Assembly: GCA_963728195.1 (NCBI GenBank)
Contig: CAVSIX010000002.1
Span: 1-64,000, forward strand
Length of the DNA: 64,000 nucleotides
Origin: Sva-07 sp963728195
GTDB taxonomy: Bacteria > Actinomycetota > Acidimicrobiia > Acidimicrobiales > Ilumatobacteraceae
Reading direction: 5' to 3'
This document shows, one piece after another, positions 48,637 to 55,205 of the stretch (positions are counted from its first letter, which is position 1; the number at the start of each line of letters is the position of its first letter). Under the pieces are notes generated by a model. It saw nothing but the letters and a program-made list of their open reading frames with translations, did no database searches and had not been told where the DNA came from. The translations under genes and the position numbers were made by a program.

Positions 48637-49803
48637 TCAGTCGAGGCGTTCGATGATCGTGGCGTTGGCCATGCCACCGCCTTCGCACATCACCTGCAGG
48701 CCGTACCGGCCGCCGGTGCGCTCGAGCTCATTGAGCAGCGTCGCCATCAGCTTGGTGCCCGAGGCGCCGAGCGGGTGACCGAGGGCGATCGCACCGCCGT
48801 TCACGTTGACCTTGCTCATGTCGGCGCCGGTCTCCTTCTGCCAGGCGAGCACGACCGAGGCGAAGGCCTCGTTGACCTCGAACAGATCGATGTCGTCGAT
48901 CGTGAGGCCGGTCTTCTCGAGGATCTTCTTGGTCGCCGGGATGGGGCCCTTGAGCATGGTCACCGGGTCGGCGCCGGTGACGGCGAAGGCGTGGAAGCGG
49001 GCGCGGGGCTTCATGCCGAGCTCCTCGGCCTTCTCCTTGCTCATGATCAGCACGGCCGACGCACCGTCGGAGATCTGCGAGGAGTTGCCGGCGGTGATCA
49101 GGCCGTCTTCCTTGAAGGCGGGCTTCAGCTTCGCAAGCGTCTCGGCGGTGGTGCCTTCACGGATGCCCTCGTCGCTCTTCACGACCTCGGTCTGGCCGTC
49201 GATCTCGACCTCGATCGGGATGATCTCGTTCTCGAAACGACCCTCGTCGCGCGCGACCGCAGCGCGCTGCTGGCTCTGGGCGCCGAACTCGTCGAGGTCT
49301 TCACGGCTCAAGCCGTACTCGACGGCGATCATGTCGGCACCGATGCCCTGCGGGGGCAGGCCGGTCTCCGAGTAGCGGTCGAGCTGCTCCTGCGGGAACG
49401 GGAAGCCCATGCCCTGCACGATCGAGGCGCCCATCGGGGTGCGGGTCATCACTTCGACGCCCGCGGCGACGACGACGTCGTAGGCACCGGCCATCACGCC
49501 TTGTGCGGCGAAGTGCATCGACTGCTGGCTCGAGCCGCACTGGCGGTCGATGGTGGTCGACGGGACCTCTTCGGGCCAACCGGCGGCGAGGACGGCGTTG
49601 CGGCCGATGTTGAGCGACTGCTCACCGACCTGCATCACGCAGCCCATGATCACGTCATCGACCATGGCGGGGTCGAGACCGTTGCGCTCTTCGAGTGCCT
49701 TGAGGACCTTGGCCGCGAGGGCGGCGGGATGCTGGTCCTTGAGCTTGCCGTTGCGCTTGCCGCCCGGCGTGCGGATGGCGTCGACGATCACTGCTTCGGT
49801 CAT
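48637..49803 (-). CDS. fadA: Thiolase (acetyl-CoA acyltransferase)
   Basis: The 388-residue thiolase has nucleophile Cys in TIDRQCGSSQQ, GGAIALGHPLGASGTK with the catalytic His, and a second Cys in QVMCEGGGMANA. It is about the usual family length. It carries out the last step of beta-oxidation or acetoacetyl-CoA formation. AGGAG lies 7 bases before the ATG. It is near a MarR regulator and an acyl-CoA dehydrogenase, so a fatty-acid-degradation role is more likely than biosynthesis. Confidence 0.93.
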   Translation of the reverse strand: MTEAVIVDAIRTPGGKRNGKLKDQHPAALAAKVLKALEERNGLDPAMVDDVIMGCVMQVGEQSLNIGRNAVLAAGWPEEVPSTTIDRQCGSSQQSMHFAAQGVMAGAYDVVVAAGVEVMTRTPMGASIVQGMGFPFPQEQLDRYSETGLPPQGIGADMIAVEYGLSREDLDEFGAQSQQRAAVARDEGRFENEIIPIEVEIDGQTEVVKSDEGIREGTTAETLAKLKPAFKEDGLITAGNSSQISDGASAVLIMSKEKAEELGMKPRARFHAFAVTGADPVTMLKGPIPATKKILEKTGLTIDDIDLFEVNEAFASVVLAWQKETGADMSKVNVNGGAIALGHPLGASGTKLMATLLNELERTGGRYGLQVMCEGGGMANATIIERLD

Positions 49804-49893
49804 GGTTGTTCTCCTGTTGGTGTGGTTGAGATGGGGGTTGAACTGAGGGTGGAACTGAGAGCGGGTCCGGCAGTCGACGACGCTCCCACCTGC

Positions 49894-49992
49894 GATGAGC
49901 GAACCGTCCGGAGAGCGGCTGCTCGCTCATCGTTGGGGAAGGTCCCGATCATGCGATGAGCGAACCGCCCGAATGCCGGCTTTTCGCTCATC
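49894..49992. repeat. Tandem pair of 38-nt family A palindromes
   Basis: Copies at 49894-49931 and 49955-49992 (61 bases apart). The second overlaps the stop codon of the MarR gene. Both begin GATGAGCGAACCG and end CGCTCATC. Confidence 0.86.
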
Positions 49993-50500
49993 GCTCGGAG
50001 ATGTCCGCGGGGACGGGAGCGTTGGTGGCGGCGTTGGTGGCGGCGATCGCCGTCGTCAGGTTGTGTTGCAGGCGGGTCATCACCCAGGCGAGGGCCTGGC
50101 GCTCCTCGCGCCCGATGCCACGGCGAAGTTCTGCACGCAGGACGGCGTCGACCTCGGCGATCCGGTCGGCGAGCTCGCAGCCGTCGTCGGTGATCGCGAC
50201 GAGCCAGACCCGCCGGTCGTCGGGCCGCGGCTGGCGCACCACGAGGCCGCGAGCCTGCAGCCGATCGATCACGGAGCCGATCTGTGCCCGCCCGATTCCG
50301 AGATGATCGGCGAGTTCGGTCTGCGTCGTCGGGCCGAACTCGGCGATGTAACCGAGCAGCGACGCCTGCGTCAGGTTCAACTCGAGCGTGGCCAGGCGGG
50401 CATCGAACGCAGCACGGACGAGACGCGCCGTCGCCATCAGCGTGGACTCGACGCGCAGCCACGGCGGCGAGTCGAGTTCGTGGGTGGTGAGGTTGCTCAT
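49988..50500 (-). CDS. MarR-family transcriptional regulator
   Basis: The 170-residue protein has dimerisation helices around a winged helix (TQASLLGYIAEFGPTTQTELADHLGIGRAQIGSVIDRLQARGLVVRQPRPDDRRVWLVAI). It is divergent from the acyl-CoA dehydrogenase gene, and a perfect 24-base palindrome (50573-50596) lies between them, so it most likely represses that gene and perhaps itself, with an acyl-CoA or aromatic ligand as inducer. The ATG at 50500 is chosen to match MarR length. Its stop lies inside a family A repeat. Confidence 0.9.
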   Translation of the reverse strand: MSNLTTHELDSPPWLRVESTLMATARLVRAAFDARLATLELNLTQASLLGYIAEFGPTTQTELADHLGIGRAQIGSVIDRLQARGLVVRQPRPDDRRVWLVAITDDGCELADRIAEVDAVLRAELRRGIGREERQALAWVMTRLQHNLTTAIAATNAATNAPVPADISER

Positions 50501-50572
50501 GTCGCTGGCGTTCCGAACTGTCACGTTTGACCCGGCACCGTGCGACGCTCTGGTCGGCCTCGGTGTGGACAC

Positions 50573-50596
50573 ATACTGTACGGTGCCATACAGTAT
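50573..50596. promoter_or_regulatory. Perfect MarR-type operator
   Basis: ATACTGTA, 8 bases, TACAGTAT: an exact 8-bp inverted repeat in the 149 bases between the divergent MarR and acyl-CoA dehydrogenase genes. Confidence 0.8.
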
Positions 50597-50649
50597 TGCA
50601 CGAACTGATCGCCGATCCCACCCCCTTTCCACCTCCCCAGGAGCCCGAC

Positions 50650-51864
50650 ATGACCGACATCGCCACCGACACCGGACTCAGCGCCGAGGAGGCCGCCGCC
50701 TTCCGCCAGAAGTGCGTCGACTTCATGGAGCAGTATGCGCCGGGACAGAACCCCACGCTCGAGGACCAGAAGGCCTTCCTCGCCGCCGCCGCCGAAGCGG
50801 GCCTCGCCGGGCTCCCCGTTCCTTCCGAGTACGGCGGCGGCGGGCTCACCCTCGCCCACGAGAAGATCTGGCGCGAGGTGAAGGGCAACTACCCGATGCC
50901 CGACAGCGAGTTCATCATCAGCCACGGCATGTGCATGCCGATGCTCGCCGAGTACGGCACCCACGAGCAGAAGGAACGCTTCCTCGCCGACAACATCTCC
51001 GGCAAGACGATGTGGTGCCAGATGTTCTCCGAGCCCGGCGCCGGCTCCGACGTCGCCAGCCTGCAGACCAAGGCCGAACTCGACGGTGACGAATGGGTCA
51101 TCAACGGCCAGAAGGTGTGGACCACGCTCGCCCACAAGAGCGACTACGGCCTCGTCGTCGCTCGCACCGATCCCGACCAGGTGAAGCACGCCGGCATCTC
51201 GATGTTCATCCTCGACATGCGGGCGCCGGGCGTCGAGATCCGTCCGATCCACCAGATCGACGGCGGGTCGCACTTCAATGAGGTCTTCTTCTCCGACGTA
51301 CGGATTCCGAAGGACTGGTTGATCGGTGACCTGAACAACGGTTGGAACCTGGCCACGGCGATGCTGATGTACGAGCGCGTGGCCATCGGTGGCGCCGGCG
51401 CCGGCAAGATCAACCAGCCGAACTTCAAGATGCTGCGCAAGGCGGCGGAGTCGACCGGCAAGCTCGACGACCCGGTCGTGCGCGACCAGATGATGAAGAT
51501 CTGGTCGATGGAGACGTGCAAGTCGCTCGTGGCAATGAAGACACGCGACGAACTGAAGGCCGGCAAGACCCCCGGTCCCGGCGGCTCGCTCGGCAAGTTG
51601 TTCGGATCGAACATCGCCTGGAAGGTCCGCGAGATCGCCCTCGAGTTCGCCGGTCCGTCGTCGGTGGCGTGGGATCCCGACGACGAGAGCGGTGCCGAGT
51701 TGCAGCGCATCGTGCTGAACAGCTTCCAGTCGAGCATCGCCGGTGGCACCGACGAGATCCAGCGCAACATCATCGGCGACCGGGTGCTCGGCCTGCCGCG
51801 CGAACCCGCAGTCGATCGTGGCGTGCCGTTCCGCGAGCTCAAGGTCGGAACCCAGACCAACTGA
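50650..51864 (+). CDS. Acyl-CoA dehydrogenase
   Basis: The 404-residue flavoprotein has the expected order: an N-terminal helical domain, MWCQMFSEPGAGSDVASL with the FAD/substrate-binding strand, VWTTLAHKSDYGL, FNEVFFSDVRIP, and a C-terminal helical domain ending ...GGTDEIQRNIIGDRVLGLPRE. It catalyses alpha,beta-dehydrogenation of an acyl-CoA and needs an electron-transfer flavoprotein. The catalytic Glu is not obvious from inspection. GGAGCC lies just before the ATG. It is likely controlled by the divergent MarR protein. Confidence 0.92.
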   Translation: MTDIATDTGLSAEEAAAFRQKCVDFMEQYAPGQNPTLEDQKAFLAAAAEAGLAGLPVPSEYGGGGLTLAHEKIWREVKGNYPMPDSEFIISHGMCMPMLAEYGTHEQKERFLADNISGKTMWCQMFSEPGAGSDVASLQTKAELDGDEWVINGQKVWTTLAHKSDYGLVVARTDPDQVKHAGISMFILDMRAPGVEIRPIHQIDGGSHFNEVFFSDVRIPKDWLIGDLNNGWNLATAMLMYERVAIGGAGAGKINQPNFKMLRKAAESTGKLDDPVVRDQMMKIWSMETCKSLVAMKTRDELKAGKTPGPGGSLGKLFGSNIAWKVREIALEFAGPSSVAWDPDDESGAELQRIVLNSFQSSIAGGTDEIQRNIIGDRVLGLPREPAVDRGVPFRELKVGTQTN

Positions 51865-51872
51865 TGCGGCGA

Positions 51873-51907
51873 GCGTTACGGCGGGGGTCTGACCCCTGGC
51901 GTAACGC
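51873..51907. repeat. 35-nt GGGGTCTGACCCC palindrome, family C, copy 2
   Basis: GCGTTACG and CGTAACGC flank a GGGGTCTGACCCC core, just after the acyl-CoA dehydrogenase gene. It corresponds to 10061-10095. Confidence 0.8.
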
Positions 51908-51923
51908 GTGGCACACTCTGGCG

Positions 51924-52811
51924 ATGGCGAGCACCGATCATCGGCTGACCACCCGGCAGATGGCCCAGTTCGTGGCCAACGGGTTCCTCCGATTCGATGC
52001 GATCGTCCCCGCCGACGTCAACGAGCGCGGCATCGAGGAGATGCGCCGTCTCGAGGTCGAGCGATTCGGTCCCGACGGGCTGAAGCCTCCCCACACCGGC
52101 ACGCCACTCGACGAGTGCTATCCGGCGCCCTCGGCGATCGGTGAGTACCTCCGCCTGCCGGAGATCCGCGGGATCATCGAGTCGTTCGTCGGACCGAACC
52201 CCACGTTCGACCACGACTTCACGCATCACATCCAGCCGCACGCCACCTACACCCAGCCGCTGCACGTCGACGCGATCACCGATTCGCCCGACCCGACGTT
52301 CGACATCCAGCTGTTCTGGTACCCGCACGATGTCGCCGCCGGAGAAGGCGGCACGCGGTTCGTGCCGGGCAGCCACCTCCGGCGGGTGAGGTCGTCCGGC
52401 CTGGACCGCTACCAGCACATCGCCGGCGAGCAGCAGTTCGCCGGCCCGGCGGGGACCGTCGTCGTGTTCCACCACGGGCTGTGGCATGCCGGCCAGCCGA
52501 ACCCCGGCGACGGCGACCGGTGGATGCACAAGGTGCGACTCAACCCGACCGTCCCCCAGGTGCGGCTCTGGAACACCGACGACCTCGCCGATCTCCACAA
52601 TCCGCCGTCCGACCACGTCTTCGCGCGCATGCTGCCCGACAGCGTGGCGCAGATCCTGCGGACGATGCAGCCGTGGATGAGCATCACCGACTATCGCAAC
52701 GAACAGGTGCAGCGCTCGAAGTTGTGGCGCTACCTCACCGGCGACGACACCTACGACGTCGATCACTACCTGACCCGGCTCGAGGGTCGCGCGGCGCTGG
52801 TCGGTTCGTGA
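51924..52811 (+). CDS. Phytanoyl-CoA dioxygenase (PhyH) family protein
   Basis: The 295-residue Fe(II)/2-oxoglutarate-dependent oxygenase has TQPLHVDAIT with the HxD iron ligands, GGTRFVPGSHLR, and the distal His in FHHGLWHAGQP with the 2-oxoglutarate Arg region DRWMHKVRLN. PhyH members hydroxylate branched acyl-CoA or many small molecules; the substrate is unknown. The gene shares its last base with the next ATG (TGATG) and stands 60 bases after the acyl-CoA dehydrogenase gene, with a family C repeat between. Confidence 0.88.
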   Translation: MASTDHRLTTRQMAQFVANGFLRFDAIVPADVNERGIEEMRRLEVERFGPDGLKPPHTGTPLDECYPAPSAIGEYLRLPEIRGIIESFVGPNPTFDHDFTHHIQPHATYTQPLHVDAITDSPDPTFDIQLFWYPHDVAAGEGGTRFVPGSHLRRVRSSGLDRYQHIAGEQQFAGPAGTVVVFHHGLWHAGQPNPGDGDRWMHKVRLNPTVPQVRLWNTDDLADLHNPPSDHVFARMLPDSVAQILRTMQPWMSITDYRNEQVQRSKLWRYLTGDDTYDVDHYLTRLEGRAALVGS

Positions 52812-53083
52812 TGGCACAGCGCCAGCAGGTGCTCTACCTCTGGGCGAACGGGTCGGCGCTCGACTCGGGGACGGTCGGGTGGGCGTTCCATGACGGCAGC
52901 GAGGGAGCCGGGCCGTCACTTCCGGATGCGAGGCCGCCGTACGCCAACGGTGTCGCCGCCCTGTGCGACGGCTGGATGCTGCTGCAATCCTCCCAGCTGA
53001 CTGCCCCCTTGCCGGGACACGAACACCTCAACGACTACCTCGAGTACGAATTCGTCTTCGAGCGCCGAACGGAGCCGACGTGA
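52811..53083 (+). CDS. Small conserved-looking protein, unknown
   Basis: The 90-residue protein (MAQRQQVLYLWANGSALDSG, then GWAFHDGSEG, CDGWMLLQSSQ) is not one I recognise. It is rich in aromatic residues and looks like a compact beta protein. It is translationally coupled on both sides (TGATG with PhyH, GTGA with ppk2), which argues that it is real. Confidence 0.7.
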   Translation: MAQRQQVLYLWANGSALDSGTVGWAFHDGSEGAGPSLPDARPPYANGVAALCDGWMLLQSSQLTAPLPGHEHLNDYLEYEFVFERRTEPT

Positions 53084-53901
53084 ACGACACGAAACGACCC
53101 GCACCCGTCGAGACGATCGACGAGATGCAGAACGAGCTGCCCCATGACGAGCCGATCGCCAAGAAGCAGTACAAGCGCGAGCTCGAAGATCTCCAGATCG
53201 AACTGCTGAAGGCGCAACGGCACATCAAGGCGGTCGGCGACCGGGTGGTGATCGTCTTCGAGGGACGCGATGCGGCGGGCAAGGGCGGGTCGATCAAGCG
53301 CTTCCGAGAGCACCTGAACCCACGCGGCGGCGAGCACGTCGCCCTCGCCAAACCCAGCGACTCCGAGCAGACCCAGTGGTACTTCCAGCGCTACGTCTCC
53401 CACCTGCCCTCTGCCGGCGAGATCACGATGTTCGACCGGTCGTGGTACAACCGCGCCGGCGTCGAGAAGGTGATGGAGTTCTGCACGCCGCAGGAGCATG
53501 CGCTGTTCCTGCGCCAGGTCCCCGACTTCGAGCAATCGCTCGTCAGCAGCGGCATCCGGCTGTTCAAGCTGTGGTTCACCGTGTCGAAGGATCGCCAGAA
53601 GCAACGCTTCGCCGACCGACGGGAGGATCCGCTCAAGCAGTGGAAGATGTCGCCGATCGACGAGGTCAGCGTGGCGAAGTACGACGAGTACACCGAAGCC
53701 CGCAACGAGATGCTGTTGGCCACCGACACCCTCGTGGCGCCGTGGACGATCGTCAACTCGAACGAGAAGAAGCGAGCCCGTCTCGGCGCGATCCGCAGCG
53801 TGCTGCATGCGCTCGACTACGAGCACAAGGATCACGACGTGGCCGGCGAGCCCGATCCCCGGGTGGTGCGCACCGCTCGCTCGGTGTTCATCGACAACTG
53901 A
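53080..53901 (+). CDS. ppk2: Polyphosphate kinase 2
   Basis: The 273-residue PPK2 has Walker A FEGRDAAGKGG, lid-region RFREHLNPRGGEHVALAKPSD, WYFQRYVSHLP, Walker B MFDRSWYNR, and the C-terminal DPLKQWKMSPID. One PPK2 domain of this length belongs to the single-domain classes that phosphorylate nucleotides with polyphosphate. The GTG at 53080 shares GTGA with the upstream stop. The link to PhyH may be regulatory only. Confidence 0.94.
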   Translation: MNDTKRPAPVETIDEMQNELPHDEPIAKKQYKRELEDLQIELLKAQRHIKAVGDRVVIVFEGRDAAGKGGSIKRFREHLNPRGGEHVALAKPSDSEQTQWYFQRYVSHLPSAGEITMFDRSWYNRAGVEKVMEFCTPQEHALFLRQVPDFEQSLVSSGIRLFKLWFTVSKDRQKQRFADRREDPLKQWKMSPIDEVSVAKYDEYTEARNEMLLATDTLVAPWTIVNSNEKKRARLGAIRSVLHALDYEHKDHDVAGEPDPRVVRTARSVFIDN

Positions 53902-53924
53902 CGCATCGGGCTCACATCCTCTGC

Positions 53925-54023
53925 GATGAGCGAACAGCCGGTATCCGGTCGGTTGGCTCATCGGTGGTGGGCCCGAAGGGGCTGCGATGAGCGAACAGCC
54001 GGTATCCGGTCGGTTGGCTCATC
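53925..54023. repeat. Tandem pair of 38-nt family A palindromes
   Basis: Copies at 53925-53962 and 53986-54023 are identical to each other (start GATGAGCGAACAGCCGG, end TTGGCTCATC) and 61 bases apart, between the convergent ppk2 and [2Fe-2S] protein genes. Confidence 0.9.
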
Positions 54024-54054
54024 GGTGGTTGGGGGTGGGGCGGCGGGGAACTTG

Positions 54055-54384
54055 CTAGCGGGCGCGGGCACGGGAGATGCGACGACGGGCCTTGGCCCGT
54101 TTCGAGCCCGAGAGCATGCGCTTGCGGACGCGTCCCGACAGCCCGGCGCCCTCGGTGACGTGATCGACCAACTCGAGTGCGATGGCCCGGCTGCGCACCC
54201 GTTCGACGACGATCGGCGTCTCGCTGTCCACGTCGACGACGACGACGGGCCCGTCACAGACGTCGAGACACGCAAGCTCGACGACGTCACCGGCGCCGCG
54301 CAGCTCGCGCTCGACGGTACGGAAGCCGTCGGCCTTGCGGCAGTCCTTGCCGGTGCACAGTCCGATCAGGGGTCGCGATGCCAT
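54055..54384 (-). CDS. Thioredoxin-like [2Fe-2S] ferredoxin-type protein
   Basis: The 109-residue protein starts MASRPLIGLCTGKDC and later has ELACLDVCDGP: Cys at about 10, 15, 39 and 43, the four-ligand pattern (C-x4-C...C-x3-C) of thioredoxin-like ferredoxins. A basic tail ends it. It is the last gene of the run dabB-dabA-PII-ferritin-[2Fe-2S], 17 bases after the ferritin gene. An electron-transfer or iron-storage-coupled role is inference. Confidence 0.7.
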   Translation of the reverse strand: MASRPLIGLCTGKDCRKADGFRTVERELRGAGDVVELACLDVCDGPVVVVDVDSETPIVVERVRSRAIALELVDHVTEGAGLSGRVRKRMLSGSKRAKARRRISRARAR

Positions 54385-54401
54385 CGGTGCGGGGTGCCCG
54401 A

Positions 54402-54869
54402 TCAGGCGATCGAGTAGTCGCGCAGCAACTTGTTCATCTCGATCACGTGAAGCTCCTCCTGGCCGATCTGGCCACGGGCGTACTCCTCGAGATAGACCGA
54501 CTTGCCTTCGGTCAGCCCCAACAGTTGGCGGTACAGGTCGAGGGCGCGCCGTTCGTGACCGATCGACTCGACGAGGATCGCCTCGATCGCATGATCGTGC
54601 GACTCCTCGATCTCGGCGATGCCCTGCTCGGGGTGCCCGCCGAGGCCGGTGAGGATCTCTCCGGCCTGCTGTGCGTGCAGCAGTGATTCGGCGGCCTGCG
54701 CCTTCATGAAGTCGACGAGCGGCAGCCGGTTCGGACCGGTGATCACCAGCGAGTAGTGCGTGTATCGCACCACCCCCGACAGCTCGGCCTTGAGGATCTC
54801 GTTGAGGACCGGGTTGACGGCGTCGGTGTCGATGATGGCGTGCACCCGCTCAGTCTCGCACGCCGTCAC
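54402..54869 (-). CDS. Bacterioferritin-like protein
   Basis: The 155-residue four-helix protein keeps di-iron ligands of bacterioferritin: Glu in ILKAELSGVVRY, Glu-x-x-His in AESLLHAQQ, Glu in AILVESIGHE and Glu-x-x-His in QEELHV. The heme-ligand Met of bacterioferritin (E-M-x-H) is Ser here, so a heme-free or alternative group is likely. GTG start shares four bases with the PII stop. Probably oxidises and stores iron or detoxifies oxygen species; whether it serves the DAB operon is unknown. Confidence 0.85.
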   Translation of the reverse strand: MTACETERVHAIIDTDAVNPVLNEILKAELSGVVRYTHYSLVITGPNRLPLVDFMKAQAAESLLHAQQAGEILTGLGGHPEQGIAEIEESHDHAIEAILVESIGHERRALDLYRQLLGLTEGKSVYLEEYARGQIGQEELHVIEMNKLLRDYSIA

Positions 54870-55192
54870 GTGAAGTAGTCAGGTCGACTGACGTGGGTCT
54901 CGCTGACGAAGAGCACGCCATGGCGATCGTCGAGCAACCGGCGGATGCCGGCGATCAGGCCGTCGGCCCGTTCGATCGGCACGACCGTGATGAGCATCGA
55001 CAGGCTGGCGCGGTCGTTGAACAGCAACCGTCCCTGGTGATGGCCGTGATGCCCGAAGCCGGACACGCCCGAGACGGCGGTGTATCCGGTGGCGCCGGCG
55101 TCGAGGAAGAGGTCGCGGACGGCGGGCACGTCGTCGCCGTCGACGACGACTTCGATCTTGGCCATGGCGGGCAGGTCGGTCCAGGTGGTCAT
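54866..55192 (-). CDS. PII-like regulatory protein of the DAB operon
   Basis: The 108-residue ferredoxin-like fold protein (MAKIEVVVDGDDVPAVRDLFLDAGATGYTAV, then GFGHHGHHQGR in place of a T-loop, and SMLITVVPIERADGLIAGIRRLLD) fits the PII-like proteins encoded with inorganic carbon transporters. A His-rich T-loop is notable. I take the ATG at 55192 because TGGAG lies 6 bases upstream; an in-frame ATG at 55204 is 1 base after dabA. It probably gates DabA/DabB according to nucleotide or carbon status. Confidence 0.75.
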   Translation of the reverse strand: MTTWTDLPAMAKIEVVVDGDDVPAVRDLFLDAGATGYTAVSGVSGFGHHGHHQGRLLFNDRASLSMLITVVPIERADGLIAGIRRLLDDRHGVLFVSETHVSRPDYFT

Positions 55193-55205
55193 CGGGGGCT
55201 CCATT

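Noticed and set aside
18807..54023. Short frames starting MSE at the family A palindromes (for example MSEPTRYRRSAH, MSEKPTSCRFAHR, MSEQPVSGRLAHR)
   Set aside because: The palindrome itself contains GATGAGCGA, so every copy yields an MSE-start on both strands. They are a by-product of the repeat, with no ribosome-binding site.
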